A DNA stretch of 64,000 bases from positions 10,450,798-10,514,797 of the forward strand of contig OZ020260.1 in NCBI GenBank assembly GCA_963971285.1, given 5' to 3'. This document shows, one piece after another, positions 54,831 through 64,000 of the stretch. The number at the start of each line of letters is the position of its first letter. The first letter of the stretch is position 1. A program made the translations under genes and the position numbers. This stretch comes from Astropecten irregularis. Its lineage: Eukaryota; Echinodermata; Asteroidea; Paxillosida; Astropectinidae. The notes under the pieces were generated by a model that did no database searches, was not told where the DNA came from, and saw only the letters and a program-made list of their open reading frames with translations.

Positions 54831-55893
54831 TAGCTACACTTACTGTAAGCAGTAGAGCCAGCACTTAAGAAGCAGAAATATTATTCTATGTTTACAAGGT
54901 CCTACTTCATGGATTAAGGATGCATTTCCAGTTTCCCATTACGGTCATGTTCACTAAAGGGCAGTTCCGTAGTTGCGGACGTGCATTTCAGAGAATTTGA
55001 GAACCCAGAACTTCAAATTTATTGAGGCTTTTGGATTTTGAGCAGTTGCATTTTAAGTATCTCCGATAGAAGTATAAAACCTGAACATTTTATTCCAATC
55101 CCATTCTCGGTTTGCGCAGCACATCACAAAAACACCCCCGTTGCGGACGTATTCACAGAAAGTGTACTTTTCAGGTGCTTGCGTTTTCATCACAATTGCT
55201 CTGAAGTGTACAGACCTTTGATCGAAACTGATAGAGTTTCGTTTGGAAGAGGAACCAAACTAAAGAAAACCAGCAGAGAAATTAACCTCAACCTTTACCT
55301 TCAGGTTAGAATTTCTCAATGTTATTGTTGCGGATGTACATTGCGGATGTGCACTGTGAAAATATTCAATTTGTACGTCCGCAACGATAAAATGACATCA
55401 TTTATGAATACTGAATAGGGGGTGGAAAGTAAAGACATATCAAACAGAGACACTCAGTTACCACCTTTCAAAAAAAGTAAACTTTATTTGTTTGAAAAAA
55501 AAAGAAGACTCTGAGCAAGGTCATTGAACTTGGAAGTTTTGGGAGTGTACATCCGCAACAAAAATCGAATATGTACTTTTTGCTCAAAAAATTGGTATTT
55601 TGACTCATTTTGAGTCATTACAGCCTCAAAACTGAGAAAACATGAATGTTTGATAAAAACGCATATAATTATACCAAACTAGATGCTTTGACCTTCAATA
55701 TGATTTAAAATTAAGGTATTTTAACGATTTTTATATTTTGACCATTTGGTTGACATAATTACGGAACTGCCCCAAAGTAAGGATTTCTTGCTTACTCGGT
55801 TTACTCGGCTAAATTGGCAGTAGCCTCATAAGCAGAGAATGAGGATCATTAGCGCAGAACGTCTGCAGTAAGCAGATTTGTGAAATTGGGCCT
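54831..55893. mobile_element. GGGCCTAGTTTCAT-type MITE split by a foldback element
   Basis: Left end GGCCTAGTTTCATAGC, right end GTGAAATTGGGCCTAG. The two parts are separated by the insert 54959-55772. Confidence 0.5.
54959..55772. mobile_element. 814-bp foldback element with six TGCGGAYGT motifs
   Basis: Ends GGGCAGTTCCGTAGTTGCGG and AATTACGGAACTGCCC. TTGCGGAYGT-type motifs occur at about 54973, 55141, 55329 and 55341 (forward) and at 55375 and 55549 (reverse). The 126-codon frame at 55038-55418 lies wholly inside and has no recognisable domain. Confidence 0.7.
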
Positions 55894-55989
55894 AGTGTCC
55901 TAGATTGTGTACAATCCAATTGAGGAGGTGTTGGATCGTACAGGTGCAGCATAAAATCAATTCTTGTATTAAGGTGTTACCATATGGTG

Positions 55990-56046
55990 TACCTACCATA
56001 CGTCAGATACCCCCACCCCCTCTCCCCACCCCCTCTCCCCACCCCC
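55990..56046. repeat. CCCCACCCCCTCT low-complexity run
   Basis: About three tandem copies of CCCCACCCCCTCTC. Confidence 0.7.
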
Positions 56047-56078
56047 ATCTGAGTCTTTAGTGTCCTTACTCATTTTTG

Positions 56079-56539
56079 TGGCCACCATGACACATGACAG
56101 CATGGGTGAATCACATCCACTAACTGCATACCGTTATTGCGCTGTTCGCGGCAGTTGACCGCTGTTATAATAGCTTTTTTTGTACATTTCACTTGATATC
56201 TAATTATCTCAAACTATAGCAAGAAAAGATTTTTCAGAAAAAAATCATGCCACTATAAAAACACACAAATAAAAATGTGCGCAGATTTGTGTTGTACGAT
56301 GTATTGTTATACGTCATTATAATGCACGTGCAAACATCGCATATAACAAAACTGCCCAGATATTTGTGAATTTGTGATGGACGATGTACCAAACATCACA
56401 AATATGTGCGAAGATATTTCTGATGTTCGTTGTTCCTCCTGCGCCACATTTCTTTGCCGTCTTGCGCATGATATTCATAGTTAATTTCACACTGTGAGTA
56501 ATGTAATGCGCCCCATGTGTCATGTGTCATGGCGACCAC
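56079..56539. mobile_element. 461-bp foldback element, GTGGCCACCATGACACATGA ends
   Basis: GTGGCCACCATGACACATGA pairs with TCATGTGTCATGGCGACCAC. Non-coding interior. Confidence 0.65.
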
Positions 56540-56924
56540 CACATTTTGCACTGGATACGAAACCACACTATTGTCCCTGGTTTCATTGAGTATTCACCAT
56601 ACAGTAGCACATCTTGCTACAAGGGACGTGTTAATCACACTGTGCTGACTTAATATGTGTTGACGTTGATAAAAACACCTCATGTTTACACAATCCGCTG
56701 TGTTCCTTGTAAAATTCATCAGATATCTATGTTATTTACACATGGTGCCTCTCTGAATATTCCTGTGGCGTGTAAAGCTATGTACTGTATAATCTCAATG
56801 AATTCTCTTTGCTGCTCCAAAGTGTGAATTTATCACAAATTGTTTGCATATTTTGGTATTCAGGATTATCTCATGGCATCTGTCTCGAAGTTTGACGCTT
56901 GGGAAAATTTTATTATTTTTTTGT

Positions 56925-57276
56925 TTAAGGTAATATCATACTATACTTTGGTTTTTGTCAAAGAAATGCACATTCATGGGCACAAAAATCAAGGAAGATA
57001 CAGTAACAGTCATCAATGAAAATTTCAGTTCTATACGATGCCCGCTTTTTGAGAAAACAGTGAAAAACGGCCACCGTATTTCTTATTTTTGAGCTTTAAA
57101 AGGTCAAAAATAATTTTGGTCACTGGTTTTACTCTTTTCTGGATAAATACAGCAGTGTAGGCAGAAATATTTCAAAGTATATCTCTACCATCACCATCTT
57201 TATACCCTGTAAGTTATAGGTGAATCTGTGAAGATTTCTGTTTCGGTGTACTGCCAAAGTATGATACTACCTTTAA
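56925..57276 (+). mobile_element. Family-1 TTAA element
   Basis: TTAAGGTAATATCATAC (with a 5-bp ACTAT duplication) to GTATGATACTACCTTTAA. Confidence 0.75.
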
Positions 57277-58189
57277 GGAACGTGCGTCAGAAGTTATTTA
57301 ACCTTCCCATAATCCTGTGTTCTCTCCAAATATTGACTTTCTGCTCATGGATGCTATTTATATGAAATATTTGAATAATGGATGTGTAAATTTATATCTA
57401 CATTTGATGGCCTTTCAGAGCCACTGTACCTTTTTATCTTAACAGGCACTTTCATCTGAACTTTGAATATTTTTAATTTTTTAAAATTTGCGTCAGCATC
57501 TAATAACTAAAGCCCAGGCTTACATGGCAAGTAATCCCCTGAAAATGAAATTATTTTATCAATGCATAACTGGAAGGCAGGATTAGTCCACATGAAGTCT
57601 GTTTTTCAATTTTATAGGTTGGGGTTGTTCGCAATATGTTTGGTATATTAATACTCCTTCTGTGGCTTGCTCTGTGTTTACTAGCGTCCCTCCTGTAGGT
57701 CGGATGGGGGACAGTAAAGCTGTTAGGATTTAAATTTGATCACGGCCAACCCATGCAGATCGATTCATCAGCCTTGACATTTCCAAGTCTTGACTATTTA
57801 CAGAACTGCAGTTATGGTTGTTGTCTTATTGTTGTTTTCCCTAACATTAGGCCGTGGCAAAACACGATTGACAACTTGATACTTAGTGACATTTCCTGAC
57901 AGCTCAAATTGCTCAATATATGCAGATATTTGTATAAGATAAACAATGGGTGGAAGTTTGTTGTCCGTATCAAAGGAGAATTGAATTTCTTATCCTCGTA
58001 CTAACCCCATTAGAAGCATGCAAAGAGAACAAGAGAAAATGTTATTTTCATCTAACTGTGAATGCAAGTCTGTACACTTTTTCCTTTTTTTACAAACACA
58101 AGATTTCCTTTTTAGCAAAATACATAGAAATTGGTGGCAATTTTTGTTCCTAGCTCTATGCTTGTATAAAGTACAAGTACAAGGGGTCT
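57277..58189. other. No gene or recognised repeat
   Basis: I see nothing in it. Confidence 0.35.
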
Positions 58190-58438
58190 AGGGGCATTTT
58201 CCAAACCTCGGCTCCGGCTCTGGCTCGGGCTTCATCTCTGTAATCCATATGCTGAAAATATAAGTTGTGGTTTTTCATTGAAGATAAAGCTCTGTTTTCT
58301 TTTTTCAAAATAGAGAATCTATTTCCGAACCGCAGCTAAAAGTCTCTATTTTGATACCTGTTATTACATTATTATTTTATTTTAGAATGGATTCACGAAA
58401 TTAATCCTGAGCTTAAGCCTCTGTTTCGTAAACCCCCT
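58190..58438. mobile_element. Family-6 MITE with GGCTCN arms
   Basis: GGGGCATTTTCCAAACCTCG, GCTCCGGCTCTGGCTCGGGC on the left. The right arm is eroded to GAGCTTAAGCCTCTGTTTCG. Core TATGCTGAAAATATAAGTTG. Confidence 0.65.
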
Positions 58439-58689
58439 ATGAGTACAAAATATTAATATGAGTACAGTGCACTCACTTGTCATCAGGGGCAAGTATAACA
58501 CCAGATATTGTATTAAGCAGTATACACTGTACATACTTGGCAGTATTGTAGGTTGTCTGTGTTGACGTCACAAATTACATTCGTTTGTGAATGTGTGTGG
58601 TTCTGAGAAGGGGCGCTGATGCCTGTTGCCAGGAGACTGGTTTTCAGTTTTTGCTTAAATGCAAACATTTCCCCTCAAACACAGACTTA

Positions 58690-58825
58690 GGCTGTGTCCC
58701 AATTTTCTGGCTGCGGCTGCAAACTTTGCATGTACCTATATGGCAGCCACTAGCCAGTGACTGCAGCCATTTCCATAGACTTGTGTGTTATTTGCAGTCG
58801 CAGCCAGAGAATTGGGACACAGGCC
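58690..58825. mobile_element. 136-bp palindromic MITE, GGCTGTGTCCCAATT ends
   Basis: GGCTGTGTCCCAATTTTCTG pairs with CAGAGAATTGGGACACAGGCC-like sequence; CAGCCACTAGCCAGTGACTG lies near the centre. Confidence 0.7.
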
Positions 58826-59634
58826 CACATAGATTGAAAAGGCCCCAAAATCATGCCCCACCAAATTCTAACAAGAACAATAACATAATACAGTCATGAC
58901 TTAATTTTGAAGACAAATTTTATTTCTCAGTCCAAATAATGACTCTAAACTTCAATTGATATTATAGAACAAGAAATATTACGCTGTACAACTTGCACTC
59001 ACGTGACTATCACCATATCTTAAAGGTGCAACCACACATGCATTTTTAATTTTGTTGTTGCATTTTGGTTTGGATAGATACCGATAAATATTTTGTTTTG
59101 ATTCAGAAACTTGAAATAATGTATGGTGAACAAACAATTCTCCTTAAATAAAACATTGATAGTTTTTTCTGGGTTGTTTGTTTGTTTGTTACAAACCAGC
59201 ACAATATACAATTTCTACCCCCGATTCCCTGTGGATCTGGCTGTGTTTTGCATAGCACTATAGCTAGCTACGCTACTGCCAAAAACTCATGAATTTTACG
59301 TACCAACTTGTATTAAGGTTTGATAAAAAAAGAATACGCAATTTCCATTTTATTTATTTTATTTTTAAATTTGCATCATGATACAGGTTGGTATACACAG
59401 TGTATCTGTTTTCCATATTTCTTGGGAAACGTCTTAAAATAATATTTCATGACGCAAATGTTTGTAATATGATATAGTTTGTGTAATTTGCAATCATCAC
59501 TGAATATCTCAATTTTGATACGTGGTTGGTATGCTGGGCATTGGTTTATTTTATTTCATTTCCGGCATTTTTCACCTCAAAACCTGGACACTCTGTCTTG
59601 AAATATAATATATCCAACAAATCAATTATTGGAC
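58826..59634. other. No gene or recognised repeat
   Basis: Very AT-rich. Confidence 0.35.
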
Positions 59635-60004
59635 TTAAAAGGTAACTTCATACTTTGGTTTTTGACAAAGAAATACAGACTATATCAGATATCGTGGAAG
59701 ATACAGTAACAGTCATCTGTGAAATTTCCAGTCCCATACGGTGCCCACTTTTTGAGAAAAACAGTGGAAACACTCACAGTATTTTCAAATCTATTCACAG
59801 GAGTTTTGATCTCTCTGATATCAAAACTGTTTTTATTTTTTGGTCATTGGTTTTACTCTTTTCTGGATAAATACAGCATTTCAAGCAGAAACATTTTAAT
59901 GGTATGTTTCTACCATCATCATCTTTCTATACCTTGTAAGTTAAGGTAAATCTGTGAAGATTTCTGTTTTAGTATGCTACCAAAGTATGATATGCTACCT
60001 TTAA
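59635..60004 (+). mobile_element. Family-1 TTAA element
   Basis: TTAAAAGGTAACTTCATAC to AAGTATGATATGCTACCTTTAA. The TTCTTCACTTTTCAATAAC that follows resembles a family-8 end, so this copy may also have hit that repeat. Confidence 0.75.
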
Positions 60005-60434
60005 TTCTTCTTTCTTCACTTTTCAATAACTTATATGGACTTATTTGAAATTCTCCTTGTTTAAGTGACAATTAATTCGGGTAGAGTTGTAAATTGAGTG
60101 CTACTTACAGCTCCAGTTAAGGGAATATGGTATTATTTGGGTTTAATGTTTGCTGTGGGGTTTTTTATTATAATGATTTGTATACATGTATTCTGCCGTC
60201 GTATAATGAGTGGAAAGTTGGATTGCCTCGATCATCACTCCATCCAGCTGTTCATAGGCCAATATTTGTCAACATTTTCTCTTCAAATTCTCTGATTTTT
60301 TGGAGAAGACATACTAAGTGACGCAAGCTCCTTGCCAGTTCATTCCAGTCATGAGAATGATCGACTTCTCACAAATGACCGATAAATAATGATGATTTCA
60401 GCAAATTTCCACCCATTTTATTTGGTAAACTTGC
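60005..60434. other. No gene seen
   Basis: I see nothing in it beyond the family-8-like end at 60010-60030. Confidence 0.35.
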
Positions 60435-60443
60435 ATATTTACC

Positions 60444-60816
60444 ATAGAGCTCAATAAAAAACTAGAGTGTGCACACTGTGCATGATACACTCAACCATGG
60501 CCAGCGCCATTGCCTAAGAAAACCAAACAATGGCAAATACGCGCGTCCTGTTTCAAATTGTGCACACATTTTGTACCCAGTTTGTGCGTGCAGCACTGTG
60601 CATAAAATAAGGGATGTTTCACACATTGTGTCACCTGTCATGTCACGCACAGTGCGCACAGTTTACCAGAGTATAACATACGAGTATGGTATTTTGACTC
60701 TACTCCACCTGCGAAGTTACACCGGGAAGGATGGCGGCTGCGCGTCCATGCCGGAGTGAAAACAACGTGCACGTTAAATACGAAGCGCGCACTCAAGTTT
60801 TTTATTTAACTCTATG
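60444..60816. mobile_element. 373-bp TIR element with 9-bp duplication ATATTTACC
   Basis: ATATTTACC at 60435-60443 and 60817-60825. Ends ATAGAGCTCAATAAAAAACT and AGTTTTTTATTTAACTCTAT. The interior is rich in GTGCACAC/GTGTGCAC and is GC-richer than its surroundings. Mutator-like by duplication length. Confidence 0.7.
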
Positions 60817-61152
60817 ATATTTACCAATATTTACTTGTAAACAAATGACCTATTTGGAGTGTTTTGGTATAATATGACCCATGCTGGGTCTCCTTATCAA
60901 AATTTTCATGCCCTGTCTTTAAGTTTCCTGCCATTTGAATGTTAAAATAAAAGAATATTTTATTGTACAAATTGAATCTTTGATCTGTGCCACATTTCAG
61001 GTCTGTAAATCTGTCTAATATAAATATATATATTTTTCAATTATTCACTGATAATTATTTATCAATCTGTAAATATGAGTGCTGCCTGCATGGTTGTCTG
61101 CAAAAAAGAAGAGTGGATATTTTTATAAAATTGAAATTGTATCCTCAACATG

Positions 61153-61587
61153 TTAAAGGTTCACTGTAATAAAATTTGGGAAAGGAATGAAAGTGCTTTG
61201 AAATTATTGCTAAATACATAATTAATGACAATATAAATTCATATTTGTATGTAAGTGCTTAATTTTGACGAAACAGTTACAAAATCGATACATGTATGCT
61301 CCACCCCTAAAAAAAATCCCCCTTGGAACCGACCCACGCAACAATAGCTTGTGACGTCACCTACAGAACTAGGATAGGCTTGCACCGCAATATACTGAGT
61401 GGTGTTCTGCATGTGACGTAAGCAAGGTTTTTCGTCGTGAAAAGTGGGGTGCTCAATTATGGGTCTAAAATACCTCCTTTCTCTATAAACAATATTTGCT
61501 AGTGTGAACAAAGATAGACAGGTTGAGTTTTATAGCAATACAGATGTATTTATCTTCAGATGTGTTTTGATTACAGTGAACCTTTAA
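61153..61587 (+). mobile_element. Family-3 TTAA element, best preserved
   Basis: TTAAAGGTTCACTGTAATAA to GATTACAGTGAACCTTTAA; CRE TGACGTCA at 61352-61359. Confidence 0.8.
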
Positions 61588-62143
61588 GCCTGGAGGTTGC
61601 CAAAGGTATGTCAATTAATGCAAATGGCTGCCAGATGATATTAATTGTATGATAATTTGGTTTCGTTCTTATGTATAAAGTTGAAGATTTAAGAGATGTC
61701 TGTGTATCGGTGTTGTGACTCAAACCACTATGCTGGTTTTGTGTGTCTTCAATCTGGGTCATCGGAATAGCAATGAAGGGATTTAAAATGATCCCAGAAG
61801 CATTCAGGTTTTACTTTACCGACAAGGTGGCGCTCGTTCCCATGGAAACAATTCAATATCAGTAACATCTTATACCCGAGAGTGTCCTTAAGAATGACAT
61901 AAGGCCACTCACTCTAAAAGCAGCTTGTCTGCAATATAAAACTTGTCCAAATACAATATCATTTTCATCTATGGGCCAAGATGTGTTGAATAGATAACAA
62001 ATAACATGTATCAACAATGCAAGGTAGTTCCTTCTTATTTCAAGATCTGCCGCCTGATTTTGTTTCTCGATGGCTTTTACTTCTGTTATTACTTGATTGG
62101 TTGTCATGTACAATTCTGTGTTTGGTCTCACACTACTGTGGAC
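61588..62143. other. No gene seen
   Basis: I see nothing in it. Confidence 0.35.
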
Positions 62144-62495
62144 TTAAAGGTACAGTACAGGATCCGTAACATACCCAAACAGGAATGTTCACAGATTTAC
62201 GTATAATTGTCAGGGTATGAAGATGGTGCTGGTAGAAACATTTTTTCAAATGTTTACACCTGAAATGATGTATTTATCCAGAAATTAGTAAAAGCAAAGA
62301 ACGAAAACAGTTTTGATCAAAACTTTTCTTTATGTTTTATAGGAAAAATTGGGTCGGGTTTTCGCTGTTTTCTTGTGACTCAGATGTCCGATTGAGCTCA
62401 AATTTTCACAGGTTTATTATTTCATGCACATGCTGGATCAGACAAAGTGTGAGTGCTGTTCTGTGACCTTTAACAATCATGTATTATACCTTTAA
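62144..62495 (-). mobile_element. Family-2 TTAA element
   Basis: TTAAAGGTACAGTACAGGAT to CATGTATTATACCTTTAA. The left half is as family 1; the right half (GGATCAGACAAAGTGTGAGT) is as at 22577. Confidence 0.75.
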
Positions 62496-62815
62496 CCCAG
62501 GGTAATTAATTACCTGGGTAGAAACTACCTTGATAGAAATTGAAAGAATTGATGCCACACTAAACATTTAACCTTAGAATTCAGTTTGCCTGCTTCAGTG
62601 TTATTAGCAACTAGACAATTGTTGATCTAAAGGTCGGCGTTCAAGTAAACCCAAGATTGGTGGTTTTACCCACCATAGGGTTAAAAATAACCCGGGTTAA
62701 TTGGAGTTTGATGCAGTTATAACCTGTAGATTTTCTAATCCTGAGAGGTGTAATGTGAACACTCTAAATTACCTGGGTTATCTTGGGGTTACATTTTACA
62801 TTAACCCAGAGATAA
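62496..62815. repeat. Cluster of ACCCRGGTTA palindromes
   Basis: ACCCAGGGTAATTAATTACC, ATAGGGTTAAAAATAACCCG, ATTACCTGGGTTATC and TTAACCCAGAGATAAC occur within 300 bp. It is perhaps a degraded TIR element; the boundaries are not clear. Confidence 0.35.
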
Positions 62816-63247
62816 CAGGGTGTCCCAGAAAAAAATGCAACACTGTCGGGACCCATTATGTTAAAATTAAACTGTTTATCACTTTAAGATTCAGACATGT
62901 GATACAGCCATGTCTTGGCTATCACCATGTAGAATTTAAGCATGGGCTGAAATTGGCGAAAATATGACCAATTTAAAGAGTACTCATTAAAAAACAAATT
63001 TGCAAGGATAACAGGCATAGTGGCCAATACGCATATAATGTGTATGAAAGAAAGATGAAAATCAGGTTTTAAGGTTGGGTGATTCAGTCTTAGTTTTATC
63101 ACTCAATTTTAGTCCAATTTTGCTCAAATTCTATATGGTGATAGCCAAGACATAGCTGTATCACATATCTGAATCTTGAAGTGATAAACAGGTACATTTT
63201 CATGTAATAGTTCTCAACACAAGTGTTGCGTTTTTTGAGACACCCTG
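62816..63247. mobile_element. Tc1/mariner-like palindromic MITE, uninterrupted copy
   Basis: CAGGGTGTCCCAGAAAAAAA to TTTGAGACACCCTG. The inner arms GATACAGCCATGTCTTGGC and GCCAAGACATAGCTGTATC pair. It has no nested element, unlike 36755-37324. Confidence 0.75.
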
Positions 63248-64000
63248 TATAGTGTGAAGGGTCTATATTAGTACATGTACCAGGGCTGACCTGAATGGGA
63301 GAAATCCTGTCCTTGCCTGACATAACTCTCTATCTATATCCTTTGCCACTATTGGTATATGGTGGATAAACTGCTTACTACCAATAGCTTTCAAACAATA
63401 GATCATAGATGGTAACGTTTGCAACTAGCATGAGGTAATGCCAAATTCTGAAAAGAATCCGATAACAGCCAGCAATTTTTGTTCCCGAATTTTTGTTCTG
63501 TCATTCTCGGTTTTATTTTTAAAGAATAAATTCAAACTGAAGGTGCGTGCGTCATGACACAGCCGTAAAACTCAAGATGAATGATTAGAATCTCTCAGTA
63601 AAGTGTCAGTGTTTTGATGTTCATTCCTTCTTCACATCAACTACTAGACTTGATGAATATCTTTCACCTACAAGATTTGGCACAACAGAGTCCCAACGGA
63701 AAACCCAAAGTAATCCAGATTGTAATTTATGGATACACGGTGCCTTCGCCCACACACAAACTCCACAAATAATTCTCGGACGGTAGGGGAAGGATTGAAG
63801 GGTTTATGTGGACTGATTATTGTGTACGATTTGTACTTAGTGTTTTATATTTTATTCATGATCTTGCCATGGTTTGATAGCCTTGTGTTCTCCGTTTACA
63901 GAATCAGACTCGAATTGTTGCCCTAGATTTCTTAAAATAGCATTCCCTGTGCATGTCAAATTTGAAAAGTGTACTACACTATGAATATATTGAGTAAGCC
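63248..64000. other. No gene or recognised repeat
   Basis: Sequence to the right edge of the window; I see nothing in it. Confidence 0.35.

Noticed and set aside
55038..55418. 126-codon protein
   Set aside because: It lies wholly inside a foldback element and partly translates its TGCGGAYGT motifs.

Overview
The window looks like one locus from an animal genome, most likely an echinoderm and perhaps a sea star. It is AT-rich and has no long open reading frames. It is crowded with short inverted-repeat transposons whose ends read like GGGGCCAATTTCATAGAGC and CAGTGGCGTAGCCAGG, a style I associate from memory with echinoderm genomes. Interstitial TTAGGG repeats and tRNA-derived repeats are also present. 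The phylum is an inference and no species is claimed.

One protein-coding gene can be supported. It is a plus-strand, multi-exon homologue of the vertebrate small acylated protein C1orf21. Coding pieces lie at 36616-36715 (MGCSATK myristoylation start), 39617-39873 (Ser/Thr/His/Gly-rich middle), 48678 or 48691 to 48735 (conserved EFFKLLDEKIEK core) and 50070-50105 (acidic tail and stop). They join to about 145 residues. The 5' UTR continues upstream from an acceptor at 36459, so a long first intron is likely; candidate leader exons end at 8438 or 5062. The 3' UTR probably runs through repeat-poor sequence to a poly(A) signal near 51535 or 51933.

Almost everything else is mobile DNA. (1) About 17 copies of a 350-440 bp element end in TTAA-AGGTAGTATCATAC; related TTAA-bounded families share one half with it. 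(2) Five copies of an AGCGCTCCGCACT element carry a perfect CRE (TGACGTCA) in most copies. (3) Several GGGGCCAATTTCAT families occur. (4) Four elements have terminal arms of degenerate GGCTCN hexamers. (5) A foldback repeat has arms containing a tRNA-like sequence. (6) There are two kinds of tRNA-derived repeat and two 5'-truncated LINE 3' ends. (7) At 41746-46147, inside the third coding intron, sits a 4.4 kb hAT-like element with an 8-bp target duplication and two roughly 750-870 bp inverted arms made of a tandem repeat.

Nesting is common and gives relative ages and target duplications (for example 19523-20339, 1814-2517, 5687-5969, 26606-26985, 46430-46973). No bacterial operons, CRISPR arrays, rRNA or intact tRNA genes were seen. 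Repeats were delimited by eye, so unless a target duplication is stated their edges may be off by some tens of bases.
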